A stretch of 64,000 nt of DNA, taken from contig JAQGOL010000042.1 of the NCBI GenBank assembly GCA_028293625.1, forward strand, positions 62,001 through 126,000, in the 5' to 3' direction. Below the pieces are notes generated by a model. It was not told the DNA's origin, did no database searches, and saw only the letters and a list, made by a program, of their open reading frames with translations. This document shows positions 54,295-62,246 of this stretch, piece after piece. The translations under genes were made by a program, and so were the position numbers. The DNA is from Chthoniobacteraceae bacterium. GTDB taxonomy: Bacteria > Verrucomicrobiota > Verrucomicrobiia > Chthoniobacterales > Chthoniobacteraceae. Numbering within the stretch: position 1 is the first letter of the stretch; every line of letters begins with the position of its first letter.

Positions 54295-56513
54295 GGCGTG
54301 GTGGTGATGTGATATTGGAGCTTCAACTCCCCACGCGCAGGCAGCAGGAGTTCCCTTGCGCCGTCGGCGTCGCGCAGGAGTGGCGCGGCAGGCAGGCGGA
54401 CGAGGAGATTTTTTCCGATGGCAAATTCGTTCGCGCCGCGCGGCTCGATGAGTTTGTCCACGGCCACCCGGAAGTGCAGGCCGGCGGGCGGGTTGAGAAT
54501 TTTCAGTGTGCGTTCAAGGTAAAGTTTTCCGGCGGGGTCGCGGCATTCAGTGAAGGCGTCTTCCACGGTGAATGCGCCGGGGGCGTAGCGAAAGGTGGGG
54601 CGTTGCCGGGCGTCGAGGGTGTAGCCTTTGAAAGTGAACGGTGATAATCCCGGCGTCGTGTCGAGCAAGGGCCATGCAGTCGTCGACGATTCCAGCACAG
54701 CGAAGGCGGAGCCGGGCGGGAAGTCCACCACATCTTTGCCAAGGAGGCGTGCCTGACCGGAGCCTTGGCCGCGCCAGAGGCCGGAGGCTTCGATGAAGCC
54801 GCCGATCCACACGGAGCCGAGACGCATTTGCGCGGCGTCAAAGGCGAGGTTGATGCCTCCGGGATAGCCGACGCCGATGCCGCGTTTGCCGATGCCGGGG
54901 AAGGCGCGGCGCACGATGACCGCCTCGTCGCGCACCTCGACGACGAGCGGCTCCAGCACCAGCCCGGCGGGTTCGCCCGCCTCGGGGCCTTGCGCGAGGA
55001 ATTGCCAAAGCGCATCACGCTGCTGGCCGGGGTCGCCGCCGAGCACGCCGGGCAACGTCGATTTTCCATCCGGCCAAAAGCCGGGCATCACCGTGAGCGG
55101 CGCGAACCGCTGCGGCTGCGCGAGGAAATGATGGAACCAGTTTTGCTCCAGCCGCTCCGTCATCGTAGTAAGTTCCGGCCCGTGAATGGCGGCGCTGCGG
55201 CCGCGAAATGTGTGGCAGGCAATGCAGTTGAAGCCCTTTGTGCCCGCCAGTTCGCAGCCCACGTTGTGCGGCTTTGCGGCTGGCTGCACGCGCTCGAACT
55301 TCGCAGGCGGCAGCGTGTCAATTTGCTTGAGCCACGCGACGAGCGGCTCGGTATTCGCCGCGCCGAATTTCGGCATCCGGGTATTGATAGAAGGCCGCAC
55401 GCCCGCGCCGTTGGCGACCACTTCGCGCAGCCACGCAGCCTTGAGCTTCGCGCCTACGCCCGTGAGCGGCGGCGGGATGCGGCCCTGCTCACCGAGGCTC
55501 TCCTCGCGTCCGGTAAAATATTCACCACGATGCGTGGCGACGCCGCCGAGTGCGTCGCGCTGATGGCACGCGATGCAATTCAGCCGCGTGAGCGTGAGCT
55601 GTACCATCGCCGCGGCCTCCCATGCCTTCGCCTCATCGGCGAGCGCCGCACGCAGCGAGGCGCGCTGGTTTTCCGCCAGCGGATAATGCGGCCAGGCTCC
55701 GCGCCTCTCCAACAAACAACCCTCGCCCGCGCGCACCTTGCCCAAAGCGGGCAGCGAAGGCGCCACGATCTTGTCTCCAGCGCTGTGACACGCATCGCAG
55801 CGATGTTGCGCGAACAGCGTTTTCCCGCGCGCGGCGAGCGCCGCGTCGGGCTGGAAAACCTCTGCTGCCGCTTTCTGCTCGCGGAGCGAATAGCTCGCAA
55901 TGTCCTCCGCCTCGAAGTGCTCCAAATGGCAATCCGGCATCCGCCCGCTGGGACGCGCGGCGAGTGGGTCCTGCAAAAACGCTGCAAGGCTCACGAGCGT
56001 GTATTTCTCCGCCACTGGCCCGAGTGGCACCGAGCCGGACAGCGCCTTTTCCGGCGAATGACACGCCACACAGCCAACCGAGTGATACAGCTTCCGCCCA
56101 CGTGCCACCGCCTCCGCCGCAGGCACCGCCGACGCCGCCGGCTTGCCCAGCGAAGCGAGGAAATGCGCCAGAGCCTTCGCCACATCCGCGCGCTCCGCAT
56201 CGGGCAAATGTGCGAGCACATCCGGCATCGTTGTCCCCGGCTTCACGCCCGACGGACCTGCAATGAACCGCTGCAAATGTGCCGCATTTACTCGCGCCCC
56301 GACCGCCGACAAATCCGGGCCGCTCTTCGCCGCAAACGCCGGCTGTGTCGTAGCGTGACAAGCTGTGCAACCCAGCTCGCTAACCAGCACCGCCCCCGCG
56401 ATTTTCTCCGTGACTGCGCGCTCCAGTCCGCCGATCACCGGCGGCTCCGCCGGGCTCGCAGCGGCGGCATGGCCGCACACGAGCGCAAGAAAGCAGAGGA
56501 TGTATTGCTTCAT
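54291..56513 (-). CDS. Multiheme c-type cytochrome protein (five CXXCH)
   Basis: A 740-residue secreted protein with five heme-binding sites: CTACH (49-53), CVACH (148-152), CDACH (239-243), CIACH (313-317) and CIACH (430-434). Distal Met candidates follow several (TTMPD, RMPDC, RMPKF, VMPGF). The C-terminal ~230 residues are beta-rich without heme (GIGVGYPGGINLAFDAAQM, GGFIEASGLWRGQG) and resemble DUF6797. Signal peptide at 1-19. Electron transfer from a periplasmic dehydrogenase is likely, the adjacent propeller being the obvious partner. Confidence 0.88.
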   Translation of the reverse strand: MKQYILCFLALVCGHAAAASPAEPPVIGGLERAVTEKIAGAVLVSELGCTACHATTQPAFAAKSGPDLSAVGARVNAAHLQRFIAGPSGVKPGTTMPDVLAHLPDAERADVAKALAHFLASLGKPAASAVPAAEAVARGRKLYHSVGCVACHSPEKALSGSVPLGPVAEKYTLVSLAAFLQDPLAARPSGRMPDCHLEHFEAEDIASYSLREQKAAAEVFQPDAALAARGKTLFAQHRCDACHSAGDKIVAPSLPALGKVRAGEGCLLERRGAWPHYPLAENQRASLRAALADEAKAWEAAAMVQLTLTRLNCIACHQRDALGGVATHRGEYFTGREESLGEQGRIPPPLTGVGAKLKAAWLREVVANGAGVRPSINTRMPKFGAANTEPLVAWLKQIDTLPPAKFERVQPAAKPHNVGCELAGTKGFNCIACHTFRGRSAAIHGPELTTMTERLEQNWFHHFLAQPQRFAPLTVMPGFWPDGKSTLPGVLGGDPGQQRDALWQFLAQGPEAGEPAGLVLEPLVVEVRDEAVIVRRAFPGIGKRGIGVGYPGGINLAFDAAQMRLGSVWIGGFIEASGLWRGQGSGQARLLGKDVVDFPPGSAFAVLESSTTAWPLLDTTPGLSPFTFKGYTLDARQRPTFRYAPGAFTVEDAFTECRDPAGKLYLERTLKILNPPAGLHFRVAVDKLIEPRGANEFAIGKNLLVRLPAAPLLRDADGARELLLPARGELKLQYHITTTP

Positions 56514-56674
56514 GGCGTTTCAATTTTGAAGGCGGGCCGGGAAAGCACGCCTTTGGAGAGTTCGCCGTAGTGGTCGGAACGCCAAAAACTTCTGAGGTTG
56601 GTAGCGGTGGCGAGCGCGAAGTGCATCGGTTTCATGCGATGAAAGTGCGACTTCACATCAGCGACAAGGCGCAT
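56510..56674 (-). CDS. Short ORF with coupled stop, possible gene remnant
   Basis: A 54-residue frame whose stop overlaps the cytochrome ATG by four bases (ATGA), the same coupling used by the two genes below it. It begins after GGCGG and an A-run. The product ends ATNLRSFWRSDHYGELSKGV and a basic tail. I do not recognise it. It is either a small leader gene of the operon or the last part of a longer gene replaced by the DUF5685 gene upstream. Confidence 0.35.
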   Translation of the reverse strand: MRLVADVKSHFHRMKPMHFALATATNLRSFWRSDHYGELSKGVLSRPAFKIETP

Positions 56675-56705
56675 TTTTTTCCGCCGGCAACTCCGCCATT
56701 CCCGC

Positions 56706-57761
56706 TCAGTTGCAGGAACAGTCGCAGCCGCAGCAGCCGCAGCCATCCCCGTCGCACGGATTGCAGTCGCAAATCGCGCCGCCAGCTCTCGGGCTGCACC
56801 GCACGCACTCGCAACAATCGAAACAATCACACCAGCCCCAGCAATCGCAGCAATCCCGACAGCGCCATGATTGGTGCTCTCGTGGCGCCGGCGTTTTTCG
56901 TTTCCGGGTTTTCTCATCCGCCCGGCTTTGGGAAACCGCCAGAACCCGGCGGTTGGCGCCCTCCACGAGCACGCCTCGCAGCAGATCCCGATTCCGGCGC
57001 ACGGTTAAGGAATCAAAGGCCACCCGTAAACGTTCGGAGGCCTGCCGCATGACAGTCACGACTCTCTCGCGCCGGGCGTTTTCTTCAACGAGAGCATGGA
57101 GCGGATTAAATCGGCGGCACTTTTGATCGCCCGCCCAATCTTCCCAGGCGTCCTGCGTATAGACGAGAAAACCGAGTTGCCAGCCGATTTCCCTGAGCGC
57201 GGCCGAGGGCGCTCCGGCAAGTTGGCCAAGATGCGCGACGATCTCGCCATAGGCGGCGCAGGTGGGTTGCGCGGCCGAGGCGAGATCCGCCCGTGAATGT
57301 TCCTCTTGTGGCTGGGCTCGCAGCAGCGCCGTCACATCATCAACGTGAAATCCGAGTGCGTGCAAACGTCCGAACGCCGTGGTGCCGGCCTCCCCAAGCA
57401 TTTCACGCCCCGCCATTGCCAGCCAGCGGCGCGCTCCGCGTTCATCGTTGGCGTCGTCTTCGAGTTTGGTGCTCAACCCGCAGATTGTCACCGCGGCGGC
57501 GTATTGAAGAATCGGTCCCGCACGCAGCATTTCGCGCTTTTTGCCCAGGGGATTGCAGCAAGTTGTGTTGATCACGGCCGGTCCGTCCACCGTGAGCGCG
57601 GAGCCGAGGAGCGCCAGGAAAGCGCTGTCCCGATTGACCAGGCAACGAGCCCATGCGCCGTAATCCCGATGCAGGCACGAACTCAGCCCGCAGAAATGCG
57701 CGCGGTACATCGTCGCAGCGCGGCTGCAGCACAATACGGGGCCAGGGAGGAATCCAAACAT
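56706..57761 (-). CDS. DUF5685-type protein with Cys-rich tail
   Basis: The start MFGFLPGP with two Cys, then YRAHFCGLSSCLHRDYG, matches DUF5685. The body (~60-285) is helical (LLGSALTVDGPAVINTTCC, LGFLVYTQDAWEDWAGDQK). The last ~53 residues contain 19 Cys in motifs such as CRDCCDCW, CDCFDCCEC and CGCCGCDCSC, often alternating with Asp. This could be a metal-binding (zinc or copper) tail. It overlaps no other gene and stands between the operon and the antiporter. Confidence 0.72.
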   Translation of the reverse strand: MFGFLPGPVLCCSRAATMYRAHFCGLSSCLHRDYGAWARCLVNRDSAFLALLGSALTVDGPAVINTTCCNPLGKKREMLRAGPILQYAAAVTICGLSTKLEDDANDERGARRWLAMAGREMLGEAGTTAFGRLHALGFHVDDVTALLRAQPQEEHSRADLASAAQPTCAAYGEIVAHLGQLAGAPSAALREIGWQLGFLVYTQDAWEDWAGDQKCRRFNPLHALVEENARRERVVTVMRQASERLRVAFDSLTVRRNRDLLRGVLVEGANRRVLAVSQSRADEKTRKRKTPAPREHQSWRCRDCCDCWGWCDCFDCCECVRCSPRAGGAICDCNPCDGDGCGCCGCDCSCN

Positions 57762-57844
57762 TCAGCGAATCGTGCAGAGGCTGCTTGAGCGAAGCAACTC
57801 TCGCTCTTCATTGCGTCCGCCAGCGGCCGCGAGCATTTGACACG

Positions 57845-59362
57845 CTATAGGAAAAGGAAACACGCGGCCATGACCGCTGTAGGGATGAACGCGCCAAGTG
57901 CGAGGCTGAGCGGGGCGACGCCATCGTGGAAATACCCGGAGAGGATTGACTGCCCGGCGGGGTTTGGCGCATTCGCGATTACGGTAAGGCCGCCGCCGAC
58001 AACCGCCCCGGCGACGACGGCATATTTCAGACCGTCGCTAAAGCCCGGCACGAGCGTGGCAAGGTAAGTGATGGCGGCGTTGTCGTTGAAGGCGGTGAGG
58101 CCTGTGGCGCCGAGAAGCAGCGGTGTTTCTCCGAGCCGCGCGAGCACCGGCTCAATCCACCAGCCTTGCAGGCCGCCATGGACAACCAGGCCGCCAAGGA
58201 AGAAGCCGACGAGCAGCGCGGGCCTGAGACTGAGCGGATTCTGGTGGTGCTCAGTGGCCGCCGTGAAGGCGAGAAAGAAGAGGAAGCCGCCAATGAAGAG
58301 TGCCGGGTAGTGCGCGGTGAAGACCGTCCAGCCGAGGAAAGCGAGATGCACCACGGTGACCCACACGGGGACCGGATCGGTGCGGTCGCTCCACTGTTCT
58401 GGTTGTTCGTCCGCATCGACCGAGCGGCGCAGGGCCGCAAATTCGCGACGGAAGCGAGCGAAACATATCAGGTTCGCGACGACGATGCCGACGATCGCCT
58501 TCCAGCCAAAGTGCGAAAACATGAAGGGTGTATTCCAATTCCACTTCGTGGCGACCATGAGCACAGGCGGTGCGGCGAAGTGAGTAAGCGTGCCGCCAAC
58601 CGAGATGTTTACAAAGAGCAGCCCGAGCGTGGCGTAGCGAAACTTCACGCTTGGATGCAGATCGTAAAACTGCCGGGCGAGAAGCAGCGCGCAGATCGTC
58701 ATCGCCGCCGGCTCAGTGATGAAAGAACCGAGCAGCGGGCCAATCGTAAGAATGGAGAGCCACCACGCCGCCGGCCGGCCTCCACCGAGGCTGGCGAACA
58801 TTCGCAGCCCTTGCTCGGCGAAGCGCAGGACGGGCCGCGTCGCGGCAATGCACATGATGACGACGACAAACATGGGCTCGGTGAAGGTGACGCCGTGGCT
58901 AATGTAATGCTCCGCGGCAGGCCAGCCTTTGAAGACGCTGAAAGCCACCAGTAGCGGCACGACCCAGATCCCGAAGATGGCCTCAATCTCGCCGAGGAAA
59001 TGCATGATTTCCGCCTTGAATGAAACCCGATCCTTCGCCCCTTCGAGAGACGAGAACTCTTCGGTACTGCTTTGGTCGCGGATTTTTGCAGTGTGTTCGT
59101 CGCGCCACCGGTGGGCGAGGTGCATGAACTTCGTCGCGAGAAAAGTATGCACGATCGCGAGCAGGAAAATGACCGTCGCCACCAGGTTAAAGGGATCAAC
59201 CGTGATCCGATGCAGGAGGATTTCGAGGATTCCGGTCCGGTCGGCATCGGCGTATTGGTCGAGCGGTACCGGAACGCCTGGTCCTGCCGCCGCCTCCGCC
59301 GCGAACAGAGATGGCACGCCCAGCACTCCGGCAAAGATGATGAGTAATAAGAAGCGTCCCAT
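57845..59362 (-). CDS. Putative Na+/H+ antiporter (Na_H_antiport_2 type)
   Basis: About 505 residues with a signal-like first segment and 11-12 transmembrane helices. Landmarks: ILLHRITVDPFNLVATVIFLL, IEAIFGIWVVPLLVAFSVF, LGSFITEPAAMTICALLL, NISVGGTLTHFAAPPVLMVA, GATGLTAFNDNAAITYLATL. These resemble the arsenite/Na+ antiporter-like fold with two broken helices, each with polar Asn/Asp residues (ITEP..., FNDNA). Role in pH and sodium balance is inferred. Start at 59362 follows the hydrophobic segment; an upstream frame runs to 59404. Confidence 0.87.
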   Translation of the reverse strand: MGRFLLLIIFAGVLGVPSLFAAEAAAGPGVPVPLDQYADADRTGILEILLHRITVDPFNLVATVIFLLAIVHTFLATKFMHLAHRWRDEHTAKIRDQSSTEEFSSLEGAKDRVSFKAEIMHFLGEIEAIFGIWVVPLLVAFSVFKGWPAAEHYISHGVTFTEPMFVVVIMCIAATRPVLRFAEQGLRMFASLGGGRPAAWWLSILTIGPLLGSFITEPAAMTICALLLARQFYDLHPSVKFRYATLGLLFVNISVGGTLTHFAAPPVLMVATKWNWNTPFMFSHFGWKAIVGIVVANLICFARFRREFAALRRSVDADEQPEQWSDRTDPVPVWVTVVHLAFLGWTVFTAHYPALFIGGFLFFLAFTAATEHHQNPLSLRPALLVGFFLGGLVVHGGLQGWWIEPVLARLGETPLLLGATGLTAFNDNAAITYLATLVPGFSDGLKYAVVAGAVVGGGLTVIANAPNPAGQSILSGYFHDGVAPLSLALGAFIPTAVMAACFLFL

Positions 59363-59458
59363 AAAAAGTGGATTTTTATCATCCCTCGCCGCCCTCGCCA
59401 GCAATTGCGATCCGCGACTCGCGCCCAGGTTAGAGTTGAACTGAAGTTTTGGAGCGCG

Positions 59459-59722
59459 TCAGCGGATTCGATTTTTTTCAATCACGCCCGCGATGATAAT
59501 CGCGAATGCGATCAGCCTGACTATATACACGAAAGGCGCCAACTCGTTTTGCGGACTCACGGTGACGAGCACAATGCGCTCCAAGGCAAGCACTGCGAAT
59601 GCGGCGATAAAAAACGCAAAGAGCCGGTCGCCGGTTCTCCGCCACAGCCTCAAAAAGTGGAGCGCGACGGACACGCATCCCATGAAAATCGCGCCCGAGA
59701 GAAAAGTGCTCAGCGTTGCCAT
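59459..59722 (-). CDS. Small three-helix membrane protein (DUF5985-like)
   Basis: The 87-residue protein has three hydrophobic helices: LSGAIFMGCVSVALHFLRLW, RLFAFFIAAFAVLALERIVL and YIVRLIAFAIIIAGVIEK. The R-T-G-D-R-L-F turn after helix 1 is the DUF5985 mark. It is 7 bases from the next gene of similar architecture and is the last of a three-gene set. Function unknown. Confidence 0.75.
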   Translation of the reverse strand: MATLSTFLSGAIFMGCVSVALHFLRLWRRTGDRLFAFFIAAFAVLALERIVLVTVSPQNELAPFVYIVRLIAFAIIIAGVIEKNRIR

Positions 59723-59729
59723 AGAATCG

Positions 59730-59987
59730 TCATTTTTCGTTAAAGATGAGTCCGTAGAGCAGTGCAGTGAGGCCAAGCAGCGTCACGCTACTGCGGATCG
59801 GCTGTAAATCGATGCTGGGGAAGACGACGAGATCGACGAAGAGCAACACATTTGTGAGCGTCAGCGCACAGAAGCAAATCGCGCTCCAGAGCAGAAGTTT
59901 CACATGGCTGCCACGGTACGCGCGAACCAGCAGGACCGCGCAGGCCAGGCTCGTGAGGGCGCAGAGAAGATAGACGATCTGGGGCAT
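59730..59987 (-). CDS. Small three-helix membrane protein, paralog-like partner
   Basis: The 85 residues have helices at IVYLLCALTSLACAVLLVRA, LLLWSAICFCALTLTNVLLF and SVTLLGLTALLYGLIF. The pattern is the companion type of DUF5985 proteins. The start at 59987 lies within the frame open to 60068, directly after the winged-helix gene (60375-59989). The two small proteins probably assemble together in the membrane. Confidence 0.75.
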   Translation of the reverse strand: MPQIVYLLCALTSLACAVLLVRAYRGSHVKLLLWSAICFCALTLTNVLLFVDLVVFPSIDLQPIRSSVTLLGLTALLYGLIFNEK

Positions 59988-59988
59988 A

Positions 59989-60375
59989 CTATTGTGGGCG
60001 AAATCGAAATGCGTCGGCGAAGCTTTGCGCGGAATTCCCATCGGGCTTGAAAATGGTTTCGATGACAAGGACCGGCCGCACCCGGTAAGCTTGAATCGTT
60101 TCAGTTACCGCCGCGGCGAGTTGGAGATTTTTTGGCTCGTAACGATAAGCCCCCTTCGCGTTCTCCATTTCTATGAGCAGACCCGCTCGTATAAATCCCG
60201 CCAGCCGGCTCCTGATCGACTGCTCGTTGCTACGAAGCGCCATATCGATTGCACTCACAGTCCATTCCCGCTCAGGGGCACTCGACACCAGTGCGAGGAT
60301 TTCGATCTGCTCAACGCTGTGGATATACTCGCGAAGGAAGTCCTTCACCGCAGTAGAGAGTCCTTCGTTTAACAT
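59989..60375 (-). CDS. Winged-helix-like regulatory protein
   Basis: 128 residues. Early helices IHSVEQIEILALVSSAPER and WTVSAIDMALRSNEQSIRSR, then LAGFIRAGLLIEMENAKGAYRYEP, form a wHTH with a wing. The C-terminal helix LAAAVTETIQAYRVRPVLVIETIF follows. It is the first gene of a set with two small membrane proteins. It may be a DNA-binding regulator of the set; no ligand domain is visible. Confidence 0.7.
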   Translation of the reverse strand: MLNEGLSTAVKDFLREYIHSVEQIEILALVSSAPEREWTVSAIDMALRSNEQSIRSRLAGFIRAGLLIEMENAKGAYRYEPKNLQLAAAVTETIQAYRVRPVLVIETIFKPDGNSAQSFADAFRFRPQ

Positions 60376-60590
60376 TAATGGTCAGGGCGGTAATTTTTTT
60401 GAGGTGCTAGAAACGCCGGATTTTCGATACTGGCGACCAGATCATCATTTTAGAAAGCCGTTGGCCAGCTACCTGGCGGCCCGGGCCATCTTCGAGCCAT
60501 TTTTTGCGTCGCTCACAACCGCCCGGCTGTTCCCGGTACCACGGCAGCATGCTCGTTTGCGGGCTCCATTGGGCGACAGCGGAATCCGGT

Positions 60591-62162
60591 TTACTTTGAC
60601 GAAACGGCCTTTGGGCTTTTGAGCTGCGCGCCTTGCTGGATGGCAAAAAGATTGTTCATCGTGGCGATGTAGATGACTCCGTTGGCGGCGGTGGTGGTTG
60701 CGCTGATGTAGTCTTTGAAATCGACCGAGGCGAGCACCTGCTTTTCTTTGCTGGCCGCCAGAATCGAGAAATCGCCTTTGCGGGTGCCGATATAGACTTT
60801 GCCGTCGGCCACCATGGGAGACGCCCAGACTTCCCCCTTCATCTTGTGCGTCCAGTACGGCTTGCCTGTTTCAGCATCCAGACAGTGAATGTTACGGGAA
60901 GTATCGGTGACAAAAACGAGTCCCTCCCAGACTGCGGCCGTCGACATCGTATGTTTATCGAGCGGATACGACCAGATCTCGCCCGTGTGGGTGAGGTCCT
61001 TTGTTTTTGTCAGGTCAATGCACTTGAGCCACGCCTCGTTTTTGCCCCACCAAAGGTCGCCGCCGCCGGCCACAAACATTCGGGTTCCAAGAACCACCGG
61101 CATCCCGTAAATGTCGCTCGGCCCTTGTTGTTTATTGTTGGTAAAGCGATGCACCTCTTCCTTGGGCGCATTCGGATCGATGTCGTAGGCCCAAACTTTT
61201 TTTAAGGTCAATACTTCGCCAGGCGCCGGGCTCTTTGTAACCGGCTCAAATGCGCGCACCACTCCATCTCCTCCGGCGAAGACAATCAGATCGCGGCCGT
61301 CGAGTTTTGCCAGCGCCGGAGAAGACCAGGTGGAATGGAAGATAATGGGGGCAATCTGTTCGCGATCGCGCGCCACGAGCCGTCCCGTTGCTTTTTCCAA
61401 TACAATCAGACTCGGTGCATCGGGGGTTCGGATTGCCCGATGCGAGTTATCCACACCGGTGCCGGTGTTTACGTAAAGATAGTCACCCAGGATCAGGATG
61501 GAGCTGTGGGCGCCGTCGTGCGGCCATACGCCGGCCTCCGCTGGCATATCAAATGCCCAGAGGATATCGGCGTCCAGCGGATTGGTCTCCGAAGGGGTTG
61601 TCACGGAGGCCGGTTTGAACTCCGGCGGGAGCGCGGCATGCGGAGTCAGATGGGCGCCTTCGTCCTTGAACGGGCCGTCGTTACCGTTGGCGAGACCCTG
61701 CACATCGAGGCAGATCACCTCGCCCCGATTATCCACCAGATAAGCGCGCTCACCTTCAATGGTCGCCGGCGACGAGATGCCGGTCTTTGGCCAGTCGAAG
61801 TAATCGTCTTCGGTCCGCTTGGGAACCACCAGCTGCCAAAGGAGCCGCCCATCGTTTTCGTCCAGGCAAAGAAAGATGCCGCGATCGCCAACGCGAGTAG
61901 GATCGCGCGGCTCCGAGTTGCTGGTGCCGATGTAAACACGCCCCCCGGCGACAATAGGCGTGGAATGGGTCTGGCCCCCAAGCGGCACCACCCATTTGAT
62001 GTTTTCACCGGTCTCCGGATTGAACGAGGAAGGAAGCCCTTTTTCCTCGGAAACCATATTGCGCGTCCAGGCCGCGCCCCATTGCGGCTGATCAGCGGCC
62101 GAGGAAAGCATACAAAGGGAGAGAATGGCGGCAAGCGCGTGCGCGGCGGATCGATAATTCAT
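60591..62162 (-). CDS. Secreted PQQ-type beta-propeller protein
   Basis: A signal peptide (AAHALAAILSLCMLSSAAD) leads an eight-bladed propeller with repeating W-docking blades: GENIKWVVPLGGQTHSTPIV, GRLLWQLVVPK, GKPYWTHKMKGEVWASPMVA. Similar proteins are quinoprotein alcohol dehydrogenase-like or BamB-like; the classical PQQ-binding Cys pair is not evident. It has no cytochrome domain. Start at 62162 is chosen by the signal peptide; the frame is open to 62213. Confidence 0.83.
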   Translation of the reverse strand: MNYRSAAHALAAILSLCMLSSAADQPQWGAAWTRNMVSEEKGLPSSFNPETGENIKWVVPLGGQTHSTPIVAGGRVYIGTSNSEPRDPTRVGDRGIFLCLDENDGRLLWQLVVPKRTEDDYFDWPKTGISSPATIEGERAYLVDNRGEVICLDVQGLANGNDGPFKDEGAHLTPHAALPPEFKPASVTTPSETNPLDADILWAFDMPAEAGVWPHDGAHSSILILGDYLYVNTGTGVDNSHRAIRTPDAPSLIVLEKATGRLVARDREQIAPIIFHSTWSSPALAKLDGRDLIVFAGGDGVVRAFEPVTKSPAPGEVLTLKKVWAYDIDPNAPKEEVHRFTNNKQQGPSDIYGMPVVLGTRMFVAGGGDLWWGKNEAWLKCIDLTKTKDLTHTGEIWSYPLDKHTMSTAAVWEGLVFVTDTSRNIHCLDAETGKPYWTHKMKGEVWASPMVADGKVYIGTRKGDFSILAASKEKQVLASVDFKDYISATTTAANGVIYIATMNNLFAIQQGAQLKSPKAVSSK

Positions 62163-62246
62163 TCGGGAGGAAATTGGAATGCGATGGAAGAACGCAGGCG
62201 GGTGCGGGCGCAATCTTAATCCTTCAGGAAGCCGGATCGCGGCGTT

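Noticed and set aside
54765-56570. 601-residue plus-strand frame opposite the cytochrome gene
   Set aside because: The minus strand encodes five CXXCH motifs in order with 4-base overlaps to neighbours; the plus frame is Arg-rich without family features.
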